Positions 24,843 to 33,202 of a stretch of DNA of 64,000 bases are shown piece after piece; within the stretch, counting starts at the first letter, position 1; each line of letters begins with the position of its first letter. Under the pieces are notes generated by a model, which saw only the letters and a program-made list of their open reading frames with translations, was not told the DNA's origin and did not search any database. The DNA comes from RGIG3994 sp964461635 (lineage in GTDB: Bacteria > Bacillota > Clostridia > Oscillospirales > CAG-272), in the NCBI GenBank assembly GCA_964461635.1, contig CAYWVC010000001.1:1-64000 (forward strand), read 5' to 3'. The position numbers and the translations under genes are program-made.

Positions 24843-24872
24843 CGGGGCAGGTCTGCATGCAGACCTGCCCCG
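24843..24872. terminator. Perfect 30-bp palindrome between convergent genes
   Basis: CGGGGCAGGTCTGCA followed by its exact reverse complement, with no spacer, so the RNA would form a 13-bp-plus stem with a minimal loop. A second hairpin (GTCCGA-TATT-TCGGAC, 24874-24889) follows. There is no strong T-run on either side. It probably terminates transcription from both sides, but a protein-binding role cannot be excluded. Confidence 0.6.
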
Positions 24873-24911
24873 AGTCCGATATTTCGGACGGTCAAGCGTA
24901 AATCGCCTTGC

Positions 24912-25100
24912 TTACTTGGACTTTATCTCGTTCTCGTACTTCTCGACCATCTTCTTGACCATCTGACCGCCGATGGAGCCGGCCTGACGGGCAGTAAGAT
25001 CGCCGTTATATCCCTGATTCAGAGTAACGCCTACTTCGTTAGCCGCCTCGGTCTTGAACTGATCAAGAGCCTTCTTTGCTTCGGGTACAAGTGTTGCCAT
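24912..25100 (-). CDS. ssp: Alpha/beta-type small acid-soluble spore protein
   Basis: 62 residues. Family signatures: the GPR-protease cleavage region TEAANEVGV and the DNA-binding part YNGDLTARQAGSIGGQMVKKM. These proteins coat spore DNA in the A-like form and give UV and heat resistance, and are degraded on germination. AAGGAGAAT precedes the ATG. The 5' leader holds an inverted repeat GGTCAATTATTTGACC (about 25118-25133). Forespore SigG control is expected from the family, though I could not place a clear SigG promoter. Confidence 0.96.
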   Translation of the reverse strand: MATLVPEAKKALDQFKTEAANEVGVTLNQGYNGDLTARQAGSIGGQMVKKMVEKYENEIKSK

Positions 25101-25266
25101 ATTGATTCTCCTTATTGGGTCAATTATTTGACCGTTTTTTCATACTATCTATGATTAATTGAGCCGCATTCGCGCGCTCTGTTATTATTATTTTCGCGAT
25201 GTCGCCGTTTATGAATGGCAATTATTTGTCGATGAATTTCATTTCAAAGATGGAAGCAACACGTTT

Positions 25267-25319
25267 GAAAAGCAAAAGAATCGGCTCCGCCCGGGCACAT
25301 AAAGTGCCTGAGCGGAGCC
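25267..25319 (-). terminator. Intrinsic terminator of the GLUG surface protein operon
   Basis: On the minus strand GGCTCCGCTCAGGCAC, loop, GTGCCCGGGCGGAGCC (25319-25283), followed by GATTCTTTTGCTTTT. 25 bases past the stop. Confidence 0.8.
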
Positions 25320-25343
25320 TGCTGATCTTTATATAGTTTTGAA

Positions 25344-27062
25344 TTAATATTTTTTCTTAACAACGACGAATGCCGCGCCGCCTATGAGGACCGCAACAAC
25401 CGCCGCAACCGTGGTTATGCCACCGCATCCGCCGGGGTTATTGTCACTCGCCGGTGCATTGGTGGACGGAGCGGAGGTGTTGTTCGGAACCTTCGTAGTA
25501 GTGTTCGTTTGCGGAGTATTCGTGTTTGTGGGTTCATCATCCGCCACTGTCGTATCGGGGTTATCGGCTTTATACAGGGCGTAAAGCCGATCGAATTCCT
25601 CGGCGATCAAAGCTTTGACTGCGCTCTGAATTCCCGAAAGCTTGACGGCTGCTTCGTAGTTTCCGACCGTCGGGATATCTCCCGCATTGGCGACCCAAGC
25701 GCCGCCCGTAATGCCGGCATCGTAGTTCGTTGCAACGAATTCGGTCATATAATCCATCATAGCTTTTCCGTTGGTGTACGCTTCCATCGCCGTAATCTCT
25801 TCGTGATAGTAATTGGCATACAAAACAGAGTCCTCAATAGCGGCGGCGATCTCGCCCTCTGCCGTTGTGCCGAGGTTCATATTGACAAGAGCCGCATCGC
25901 CTTGCATTTCAATTAAGGAGAGCTTCTTAAAAAGTGTAGTATCCACGTTTTGAGCGTCGGTGCCTATGAAGTGCTCATCAAGCGCATAGCAATCCGCAAA
26001 TGTCATAGCGTTTTTGCAGTGCCCTGCGATCGAACCGTAGAAGGTATCCTCGTCAGAGGTAGTCTCACTTGTTTGGGCATCCTTTGTAAATTTGATCGTA
26101 GCGGTGGTGAAGCAGTTCGTTATGGATCCGCCTGCAACGTGTCCGGCTCTTCCGGATATACCTCCGGCGAAGTTACTTGACTCTTTTGCCACGTCCGCAC
26201 GGCTGACGATAGTGCCGGTGGAGTAGCAATATTTAATATGCGTAGGGGCACTGCTTGCTCCTTGACATCCTATAATTCCGCCGAGCAATACCGCTTTTTT
26301 CGCGCTTGTCTCTCTTTCGGGGGCGATCGAAATATCCGAGTTACTTCCGCAGTATGATATCGTTGTGCCGCCCGCAACTCCCACGATACCGCCGGCAAAA
26401 ATGTCCTTGCTTTCAACGTTAGTCGTAATGACGATGGTTGAATCGGAAACGCATCCGGTGATCTCGTTTGTGCCGGTATCTAATCTTCCGACAATGCCTC
26501 CGACCGCAAATCCGTCGATGTTGTCGATCTTTGTGCGGCAGTTAATGAACTTGCAGTTATTATAAGCATATCCCGCTATACCGCCGACGTAGGTTCCGCT
26601 GCACAGCGATCCGGTAACTTTGAGGTTCTTTATAGTGCATTCGCTGACACCGCCGAAAAGACCGCCGTTGTCTTGAGTGCTCGACGGAACGGTGCTGACC
26701 TTGAGTCCCGAAACGGTGTGATTGTCACCGTCGAATACGCCCGTAAAGGGTTTGTCCTTGACCCTGTATCCGATCGGTGTCCATTCGTTATCTTGAAGGT
26801 TGATATCCGTAGTTAGCTTGTAATATACGGGCGAGCTGTCGGCGTTTGTTATGTCGTTATAGTTTTTGGAAAGATAAGCAAGCTCGGTAGCCGAACCGAT
26901 CAGATAAGGCGATGCCTCGGTGCCTTCGCCGCCGCTGAAGCCGGACGCGATCGACTGTCCGTCCCACGAGTCGGCAGAAGCGGGGATAGCGAGAAGCATA
27001 GGAACGGAAAGTGCTACGAGAGCCGCGGCAAGTATTATTGCTGTTATATTCTTGATCTTCAT
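25344..27062 (-). CDS. Secreted surface protein with GLUG-type repeats and C-terminal PGGC anchor
   Basis: 572 residues. Signal peptide (hydrophobic residues 6-30), then about 300 residues of beta-helix-like repeats with VGGIAGYAYN, VGGIVGRLD, AGGIVGVAGG, LGGIIGCQG and AGGISGRAG, spaced 40-60 residues, matching the GLUG repeat of bacterial adhesins. A helical region, a Thr/Asn/Pro-rich linker, and an end of the form NPGGCGG, about 20 hydrophobic residues, VVKKKY follow. It is probably displayed on the cell surface; binding target unknown. It shares an operon with the solute-binding lipoprotein six bases upstream. Confidence 0.8.
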   Translation of the reverse strand: MKIKNITAIILAAALVALSVPMLLAIPASADSWDGQSIASGFSGGEGTEASPYLIGSATELAYLSKNYNDITNADSSPVYYKLTTDINLQDNEWTPIGYRVKDKPFTGVFDGDNHTVSGLKVSTVPSSTQDNGGLFGGVSECTIKNLKVTGSLCSGTYVGGIAGYAYNNCKFINCRTKIDNIDGFAVGGIVGRLDTGTNEITGCVSDSTIVITTNVESKDIFAGGIVGVAGGTTISYCGSNSDISIAPERETSAKKAVLLGGIIGCQGASSAPTHIKYCYSTGTIVSRADVAKESSNFAGGISGRAGHVAGGSITNCFTTATIKFTKDAQTSETTSDEDTFYGSIAGHCKNAMTFADCYALDEHFIGTDAQNVDTTLFKKLSLIEMQGDAALVNMNLGTTAEGEIAAAIEDSVLYANYYHEEITAMEAYTNGKAMMDYMTEFVATNYDAGITGGAWVANAGDIPTVGNYEAAVKLSGIQSAVKALIAEEFDRLYALYKADNPDTTVADDEPTNTNTPQTNTTTKVPNNTSAPSTNAPASDNNPGGCGGITTVAAVVAVLIGGAAFVVVKKKY

Positions 27063-27068
27063 TGTCTT

Positions 27069-28562
27069 TTAACCTCCCAACGCGGTATTGATTGCTTCAA
27101 TATCTTTTTCGATTATTGCTCTGCTGCGGTTAAGGTCACCCTTCCACGTGTTATTTCCACTCAGAACGACCTCACGGAAATGGTTTGCGGTATAATAATC
27201 GCAGATTTTGAATATGCGTCCCACCTCAAACACTATGTTGCTCTTTATCATATCGAACATCTTTCCGGTGGTCGTATCGGGCGCATACTTGACCTTCATA
27301 ACACGCTCGTAAAGCTGGGGAGTTACGTTTCTGTAGGATTCCGAGGCAAGGCACTCAAGCACGGCGGCCGCATCGTTCTTGCGATCTTCCGATATGTAGC
27401 TGGGAACGCTGTACAGCGTGAAAGGATGTCCGACGTTGGTATAATAGGGATCCTTTGAATTGAGCTTGGGATTCGGAACTACTCCGTAATCAAACTGAAT
27501 GTACTTTTTTTCGGTAGCACTGTCTTTGCCGTAGATGATGAAAACTCTGTCTGTGGTGAACAAAGCGCGCTCGTCAAAGAAGATGTCGCGGATAGACGTT
27601 TTAGTGCTTGTTTGCACGTCGTCGGTTGCAAAGAACCTGATGAATGAATCGCAGAGATCGGTTATCGCAGCTCTTGAATAGCTGTCGCTGAGGCTAAGCA
27701 CTCCGTTGTCGTTGTCTACGGCAAAAATACCGGCAGAGGTCTGATATGCATCGATATTTACCGTGTAAAGAACACAACCGTAGACCTCATTACCGCCGTT
27801 TACCGCGTACTTTCCTTCGCACATCTCAAAGAATTTGTCGAAGGTCCACTTGTTATCAAGAACAAGCGCCATCGGATCCTCAAGATTGTACGCCGCTATC
27901 TGATCTTTGTTGTAGAACGTAGCCTCCATCATCCACAGCAGGTTGGTGGAGATATCTCCCGAGCAGAAGTAGATACTGTCGCCTATGGTCATCTCGCTCA
28001 CGAGCGAATCCGGCCACCACGGTTTGTCGAGATTGATATTTTCGAGCGCGGAAAGGTCGGTCGTAAGACCGCGTGTCGCAAGGGTCGCGGCGGTACGGCT
28101 GTAGCTTGCTACGATATCGTATTCGCCGTCTGCTTTGTCGGTTTCGACCTTCTGAATGAACGAGGTCATATTTCCGCTATCACCGAGCTCGGGTATAAAA
28201 TTGAAATCGACCCCAAGCCTGCTCTCAACGTTATAGTTGCGGGTGATAAGCGCGTCGTTGATCTCGTCCGCATTGGGAGTTTCGCTCGCGGGGAAGAACT
28301 CCATGTTCGTAGCGTCCGACCAATACAGCATATTGATCTTTTTGTTGATCTTAAGCGTGTCGGGAAGATCGTCGAGCTCGTAACCGTTTGCGTCGACGTT
28401 TCCGTTTTGATCGGTAATGTTGCCCGAGCCGCTGTCGGCGGGATCGGTTGGGTCAGTAGTGCTTGCGGTTGTATCACCGCCGTTGCCGGTGTTCGTACAG
28501 GCAATGAGCGACGATGCCAAAAGAATCAAGCACAAAATGGTCGCGATAATGCGAAGCTTCAT
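27069..28562 (-). CDS. Extracellular solute-binding lipoprotein (family 1-like), no permease nearby
   Basis: 497 residues from the ATG at 28562, preceded by TGGAGGTG. Signal peptide with lipobox SLIAC, a Thr/Asp/Gly-rich linker, then a type-1 (sugar-type) ABC solute-binding fold recognised from its overall pattern (YWSDATNMEFFP, DGEYDIVASYSRTAATLATRGL, WWPDSLVSEMTIGD, YTNVGHPFTLYSVPSYI). The similarity is to clostridial oligosaccharide binders. No permease or ATPase gene accompanies it; it is followed by the GLUG protein. Promoter at 28594-28622. Confidence 0.8.
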   Translation of the reverse strand: MKLRIIATILCLILLASSLIACTNTGNGGDTTASTTDPTDPADSGSGNITDQNGNVDANGYELDDLPDTLKINKKINMLYWSDATNMEFFPASETPNADEINDALITRNYNVESRLGVDFNFIPELGDSGNMTSFIQKVETDKADGEYDIVASYSRTAATLATRGLTTDLSALENINLDKPWWPDSLVSEMTIGDSIYFCSGDISTNLLWMMEATFYNKDQIAAYNLEDPMALVLDNKWTFDKFFEMCEGKYAVNGGNEVYGCVLYTVNIDAYQTSAGIFAVDNDNGVLSLSDSYSRAAITDLCDSFIRFFATDDVQTSTKTSIRDIFFDERALFTTDRVFIIYGKDSATEKKYIQFDYGVVPNPKLNSKDPYYTNVGHPFTLYSVPSYISEDRKNDAAAVLECLASESYRNVTPQLYERVMKVKYAPDTTTGKMFDMIKSNIVFEVGRIFKICDYYTANHFREVVLSGNNTWKGDLNRSRAIIEKDIEAINTALGG

Positions 28563-28593
28563 TATTATCAACACCTCCAAATGTTATAAAGAC

Positions 28594-28622
28594 AGTGTAA
28601 CAAATAATGCAGTTTTTGTCAA
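28594..28622 (-). promoter_or_regulatory. SigA-type promoter of the solute-binding/GLUG operon
   Basis: Minus strand TTGACA (28622-28617), 17-base spacer, TACACT (28599-28594), about 30 bases before the start codon. Confidence 0.8.
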
Positions 28623-28672
28623 GTCAAAACGAAAAATTTTGAGCAGTTTGACGAAAATTTTTGTTTGATTTT

Positions 28673-30220
28673 TCAATCGTTACGTTTAAGAATCCCGCGA
28701 AGCCAAATTCTGTCGTCTCGGCCGATCGTTCCGGTAGCCGTTAAAAGCAGTAAATACACGGTGACCGCAGTGACAATATGAACTGTAGCCGCAAACCATC
28801 CCGGAATTGACAACGGTATGAAACGGAAGATAAGATTGGATATGCAGGCGGCACCTATCGCACAGAACAGGGGCTTGATCACCCATTGCGTTATATTGGG
28901 CTTCATACCGGATGAGCTCAGCAGTTTAACGGCACTTGCGGAAAAGTTCAGCACCTCCATAGCGAATACTATGAATATATATCCGTTTATCCCGAATCTC
29001 GGAACGAGGAGCTTAACAAGCACGACCGACAGTGCCGCGTCGATTATGTTTACGTTCATCGAATACAACTGATGACCGAGTCCCTTTAACATCGCATCGG
29101 TCGTGCTGTCAAGGTACATAACCGGAATCAGCGGTGCAAGGAGCTTTATGTAGGTCGCTGCCTCCGCGCTGTTATAAAGCAGCATACCGAGCTCCTCGGC
29201 AAAGCAGATGAGTATCCCCGACACCCCTATGGCAAATATCAGCGAAAATTGCCATACCCGCCCGGCAATATACCGTACCCGATTTCGGTTGCCCCGCGCC
29301 AGGCATTCGGACAGCTCCGGAATAGTCATACCGGCAAACGACGTAATGAGGGCGGCGGGGAAAAGGATGACGGGAAATGCCATACTTTGAAAGGTTCCGT
29401 ACGCGGCAAGTGAGCCCTCCTTGGAGGCTCCGCTCTTTCGCAGTCCGTCGGGAATCAGGATGTGCTCGACAGTCAGAAGTCCCGACCGTACGTACGTTGA
29501 GAACGCGACGGGCAAGGCGATCCCGAGCAGGTGCCTTGTGACCTTATTTTCATTCTCGGCTCGTCCGTGGGATTTTATGAACCTTTTGCGATCGCGCACG
29601 TAAAGCACGGTCATAAGGAAAAAGGAAAATATCTCCGACACCGTGCCCCCGAGAACAAGGGCTATGCAGGCATTTTCTATTCCCTCGGGCAGGATCGCAA
29701 CGAGCAGGGCAGAGGTGACGGCAATCTTTATCGCCTGTTCAATGACCTGCGATGCGGCATTCTTTGCCACACGCCTGACGGCGGTAAAATATCCGTTCAG
29801 CGCCGAGCATATCGCAATCAGCGGAAGCGAGATCGACATAAGACGCAGTGGAACGAGCGTTCTGGCATCATCCAACCAACGCGAGCTGATAACGGGAGCG
29901 AGAAAAAACAGCAACGCCGCGGATAGGGTGCCGAAAAAAACTGCGTAGCCGACGCACCTTCGCATTGAAGCAACCGCAAGGGCTTCGTCGTCGTGCCCGA
30001 GAGCCTCGGCCACCAATCGTGTCGTTGCAAGCGATATTCCGGACGTAGCCAGAGTCAATGCGGAGCCGTATACGCCGGATATAAGCGAAAAGAGTCCGAG
30101 AGCCTCGGCTCCTACCTTGTTGGATATCCAGACGTTGAACGCCAACGCCACTCCCCGCATAAAAAGCGAGGTTAAGGTGAGCAGGACGGCGTTGTATACG
30201 TAACGTTTCAGCCTTTTCAT
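28673..30220 (-). CDS. MOP-superfamily flippase, SpoVB/polysaccharide export type
   Basis: 515 residues with about 14 hydrophobic helices. The beginning (FMRGVALAFNVWISNKVG, then GLFSLISGVYG) and later loops match the SpoVB/MurJ-like polysaccharide biosynthesis family. SpoVB is needed for spore cortex synthesis, where such proteins flip lipid-linked precursors; several SpoVB paralogues of unknown task occur in Clostridia. It is divergent from the nucleotide kinase gene. AGGAGCAAGT precedes the ATG. Confidence 0.85.
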   Translation of the reverse strand: MKRLKRYVYNAVLLTLTSLFMRGVALAFNVWISNKVGAEALGLFSLISGVYGSALTLATSGISLATTRLVAEALGHDDEALAVASMRRCVGYAVFFGTLSAALLFFLAPVISSRWLDDARTLVPLRLMSISLPLIAICSALNGYFTAVRRVAKNAASQVIEQAIKIAVTSALLVAILPEGIENACIALVLGGTVSEIFSFFLMTVLYVRDRKRFIKSHGRAENENKVTRHLLGIALPVAFSTYVRSGLLTVEHILIPDGLRKSGASKEGSLAAYGTFQSMAFPVILFPAALITSFAGMTIPELSECLARGNRNRVRYIAGRVWQFSLIFAIGVSGILICFAEELGMLLYNSAEAATYIKLLAPLIPVMYLDSTTDAMLKGLGHQLYSMNVNIIDAALSVVLVKLLVPRFGINGYIFIVFAMEVLNFSASAVKLLSSSGMKPNITQWVIKPLFCAIGAACISNLIFRFIPLSIPGWFAATVHIVTAVTVYLLLLTATGTIGRDDRIWLRGILKRND

Positions 30221-30302
30221 ACTTGCTCCTTTGATCTGCTTTTATCATTAAATCATATGAGCCGGCTTGTCGCCTTAGAATTTTTATTTTGAAATATAGT
30301 TA

Positions 30303-30331
30303 TTTACAAGGGGAGCGTAATATGTTATAAT
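30303..30331 (+). promoter_or_regulatory. SigA-type promoter of the kinase/namZ unit
   Basis: TTTACA at 30303-30308, 17-base spacer, TATAAT at 30326-30331. Confidence 0.78.
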
Positions 30332-30352
30332 TAAGCCGAAGGAGGGATGATA

Positions 30353-30982
30353 ATGAAAAACAACGTCGTTATTACCATAGCAAGACAGTACGGAAGCGGC
30401 GGACGCGAAATAGGAAATCGCGTTGCGGAGCTGCTTGGTATCAGTCTTTATGACCGTGAGCTGATCGTAATGGCAGCTCAGAAGAGCGGTATAGCAACAG
30501 AGGCACTTGACAGCGTGGACGAAAAGGCCACCAACAGCCTGCTTTACACGCTGGCGGTGGGATCATCGTATTTTGGCGGAGCCTCCTCCGGCTTCAATCT
30601 GCCGGTCAACGACAAGCTCTTTATAGTTCAGTCGGAGATAATTCGCGGTATTGCGGATTCCGAGAGCTGCGTGATCGTCGGGCGTTGCGGGGATTACGTT
30701 TTGCGGGATCATCCCGATAAGCTCAGCGTGTTTATCTACGCCGAGCCCGAAGCGCGGATAAAACGCATAATGGAGCGTCACAGCGTAGGATATGACGAGG
30801 CAAAGAGCCTTATGAATAAGACGGACCGCCGCAGGATCAATTATTATAACTTTTATACCGGCCGCAAATGGGGAAAACACGATCACTACGATATAATGCT
30901 GAACAGTCAGCTGCTCGGTATCGAGGGCTCGGCAAGGCTTATCGCGGATATGGCGGAGAGAATGAACAAGGATGAGAAGTAA
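30353..30982 (+). CDS. Cytidylate kinase-like family protein
   Basis: 209 residues from ATG 30353; GGAGGG six bases upstream makes this better than the in-frame ATG at 30347. P-loop-type N-terminus VITIARQYGSGGREIG (a relaxed Walker A), then YDRELI and VIVGRCGDYVL, as in the cytidylate kinase-like (AAA_26) family that is widespread in gut Clostridia. Not the true Cmk; substrate unknown, with a nucleoside monophosphate as one guess. The 3' end overlaps the NamZ-like gene by 11 bases. Confidence 0.82.
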   Translation: MKNNVVITIARQYGSGGREIGNRVAELLGISLYDRELIVMAAQKSGIATEALDSVDEKATNSLLYTLAVGSSYFGGASSGFNLPVNDKLFIVQSEIIRGIADSESCVIVGRCGDYVLRDHPDKLSVFIYAEPEARIKRIMERHSVGYDEAKSLMNKTDRRRINYYNFYTGRKWGKHDHYDIMLNSQLLGIEGSARLIADMAERMNKDEK

Positions 30983-32108
30983 GGGTAAAGTAAAGGTACT
31001 GAACGGCGTCGACAGACTTTCGTCGGCATCGTCGCTTTTCCGCGGAAAACGCATCGGCTTGCTGACAAATGCCTCCGGTGTCGATCGCAACGGTGTTCCG
31101 ACCGTCGATCTGATAGCCGACAAATACGAGCTTGCCGTGTTGTTTGCCCCGGAGCACGGCATTCGCACAAATCTTCAGGACGGAATGTGGAACGGAGATG
31201 CCCGGGATCCGGAGACGGGAGCGCTCCTCGTAACTCTGAAGCACGGGAAGACCGAGGGCATTGCCGAAGCGCTTGAAAATATTGATATTTTCGTGTATGA
31301 TATTCAGGACGTTGGGGCAAGATTTTACACGTATATATATTGCCTTGCCGATATGATGCGACTTTGCGCGTCCGCCGGCAAGGACGTCGTGGTGCTGGAT
31401 CGCATCAACCCTATCGGCGGAACGGGAATAGAGGGTGCGATTCTTGACGAGAAAAGGTATTCGTCTGGAATCGGGGAATTTGCCATACCTACGCGTTACG
31501 GGTTAACGGTCGGAGAATTTGCCAAGTATATCAACACCGAATACGGTATCAACTGCCGCTTAAATGTCGTGCCGTGTATGGGATGGGATCGCCGACTTTA
31601 TGCCGACGATACCGATCTGCTTTGGGTAAATCCCTCGCCGAATATGCCGTCGGTCAATTGCGCGATAAACTATATCGGCACCTGCATCTTTGAGGCAACG
31701 AATATCTCGGAGGGCAGGGGAACCACCCGCCCGTTCGATATAATAGGTGCCCCGTTCGTCGATTCGGCAAGACTTACCGAACGTATGAACGCCCTGAAGC
31801 TTGACGGCGTTATATTCCGACGCGCCTTCTTCACGCCGCAATTCGGAAAATACACGGGTGAGGTGTGTGAGGGAGTTGAGCTTCATATCAGAGACCGCGC
31901 GGCTTATTCTCCGTTTGAGACTATGCTGTATCTTTACCGCGAGCTGTCGTATTATCGCGAATTTGAGGCAAAAGAGAACAGCGTCTGCCTGCGCTTCGGC
32001 AACGATGCCCTGTGCGGTGAATATATAGACCCCGAAGCAATAATGAAATCGGTAAATTCCTCGTTAAAGGAATACCGTAAGCGTGCCTCCGCATATCTCA
32101 TATACTGA
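30972..32108 (+). CDS. DUF1343 / NamZ-like exo-beta-N-acetylmuramidase
   Basis: 378 residues. DUF1343 signatures: RIGLLTNASGVDRNG, LFAPEHGIRTNLQDG, YDIQDVGARFYTYI, LDRINPIGG, LWVNPSPNMPS. NamZ of Bacillus removes terminal N-acetylmuramic acid from peptidoglycan fragments during recycling. Here the N-terminus (MRSKGKVKVLNGVD) has no signal peptide, so it should act in the cytoplasm or need another export route. GGAGAG lies 11 bases before ATG 30972, inside the preceding kinase gene. Confidence 0.85.
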   Translation: MRSKGKVKVLNGVDRLSSASSLFRGKRIGLLTNASGVDRNGVPTVDLIADKYELAVLFAPEHGIRTNLQDGMWNGDARDPETGALLVTLKHGKTEGIAEALENIDIFVYDIQDVGARFYTYIYCLADMMRLCASAGKDVVVLDRINPIGGTGIEGAILDEKRYSSGIGEFAIPTRYGLTVGEFAKYINTEYGINCRLNVVPCMGWDRRLYADDTDLLWVNPSPNMPSVNCAINYIGTCIFEATNISEGRGTTRPFDIIGAPFVDSARLTERMNALKLDGVIFRRAFFTPQFGKYTGEVCEGVELHIRDRAAYSPFETMLYLYRELSYYREFEAKENSVCLRFGNDALCGEYIDPEAIMKSVNSSLKEYRKRASAYLIY

Positions 32109-32142
32109 CAGCAGAAAAACATTCGGGAATTTCAAAAAGCCC

Positions 32143-32171
32143 TTGACATATGCAGATGTATGCATTATTAT
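32143..32171 (+). promoter_or_regulatory. SigA-type promoter of the rubredoxin gene
   Basis: TTGACA at 32143-32148, 17-base spacer, TATTAT at 32166-32171. The spacer contains ATGCA-N6-TGCAT, a short inverted repeat that could be an operator. Confidence 0.78.
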
Positions 32172-32206
32172 ATAGACGGTCATTTTCCCGGAAAGGAGGA
32201 ACATCG

Positions 32207-32401
32207 ATGAAACTTTACGTCTGCGAGCTGTGTGGATATGAGTACAATCCGGAAAAGGGGGATCCCGATAACGGTATCGAACCCGGCACCGATTTTGAGG
32301 ATCTGCCCGCCGATTTCGTGTGCCCGCTGTGCGGCGCCGGCAAGGAGGACTTCGAGATAGTCGAGGTCGAGGACAGTAATAAAACAAATGTTGAGGACTG
32401 A
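32207..32401 (+). CDS. Rubredoxin
   Basis: 64 residues from ATG 32207 with AAAGGAGGA upstream. The two CxxC knuckles that bind one iron are YVCELCGYEYNP and FVCPLCGAGKEDFE. It is a small cytoplasmic electron carrier, in anaerobes typically serving oxygen and superoxide detoxification. The C-terminal 10 residues extend slightly beyond the usual 52-55 residue form. Monocistronic, with its own promoter and terminator. Confidence 0.96.
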   Translation: MKLYVCELCGYEYNPEKGDPDNGIEPGTDFEDLPADFVCPLCGAGKEDFEIVEVEDSNKTNVED

Positions 32402-32428
32402 GCCGACAGGCTCTCCGTGAAAAAAGAT

Positions 32429-32468
32429 AAAGACGCTGTCTCGGGCTTTGCCCGGGACAGTGTCTTTT
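32429..32468. terminator. Bidirectional terminator
   Basis: AAAGAC-G-CTGTC-TCGGGC, loop TTT, GCCCGGGACAG-T-GTCTTTT. A/T tracts on both sides serve the rubredoxin gene on the plus strand and the convergent minus-strand operon. Confidence 0.85.
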
Positions 32469-32479
32469 CGTATCTTTTG

Positions 32480-33202
32480 TTATGTCAATGAGTAGAGATT
32501 TTCTCTTCCGCGCTTGCCGACATGCCTGATAATACCGAGCTTGCGGAGTATGGCAACCCCGGCGTTGGCGCGGCGATAGTTAACCTTTGCGGCGGCGGCA
32601 TATTCCTTTAACGTGAATTCTGCCGACAAACCTGACGGAACGAGTATACGGTAATCCTCCGGCGCGGAGAGCTCGATCTCGCGCTCTACGCGTAGCGGAA
32701 AGCGCTCAAGTCGGTGTGAGCCGCGTTTCCCTCCGTTTCCCCAACCGTCAAGGCTCCGATGCTCCTCCATATCAAGGAGTATTACTGTGACCGAAAAGCC
32801 CGGTGCCCCGATGAACTGTTTCAGCTTGCCGAGCTCGTAAAGTGCGTCGAAAACGCTTCCGGTTTTGGGACTTTTCCGCGGCTTGCTCATCTCTCCTGTG
32901 GAAGGATCTACCCAAGCAAGCCATTTGCGATACGGAAAGGGAAGCACCACTCTAACGTTTGACTCACCCAATAAAGCCGGGAGCTTTTTCAGAAGCTTTT
33001 CACAGCTCCGCGTCTGTATTTCGGTTATTCCGTCGGCGTTGCGGATATCGGCGATCTTGCCGCCGACTTTAACCTCGTGATGCGAGCTGTCGGGCTCAAA
33101 ATAATATTTAAGTACGGCGTGAAGCGTTTTTTCGCCGAGAGTACCTATCCCCCCGTCGCGCTCGGCGGACAGGATAGCCGCCGTCAGCCTTTCCTCATTC
33201 AT
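32480..33202 (-). CDS. Conserved protein with PD-(D/E)XK-like N-terminus and C-terminal winged helix
   Basis: 240 residues. The N-terminal about 70 carry E24 (GEKTLHAVLKYY), D52 (KIADIR) and E61-I-Q63 (ITEIQT), spaced like the active site of PD-(D/E)XK nucleases with Gln in place of the final Lys. A middle conserved part (WLAWVDPSTGE, KPRKSPKTG) follows. The last about 45 residues look like a winged helix (EYAAAAKVNYRRANAGVAIL, LGIIRHVGKRGR). The family seems common in Clostridia but uncharacterised. Last gene of a coupled trio; its ATG overlaps the stop of the gene before it. Confidence 0.65.
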   Translation of the reverse strand: MNEERLTAAILSAERDGGIGTLGEKTLHAVLKYYFEPDSSHHEVKVGGKIADIRNADGITEIQTRSCEKLLKKLPALLGESNVRVVLPFPYRKWLAWVDPSTGEMSKPRKSPKTGSVFDALYELGKLKQFIGAPGFSVTVILLDMEEHRSLDGWGNGGKRGSHRLERFPLRVEREIELSAPEDYRILVPSGLSAEFTLKEYAAAAKVNYRRANAGVAILRKLGIIRHVGKRGRENLYSLT

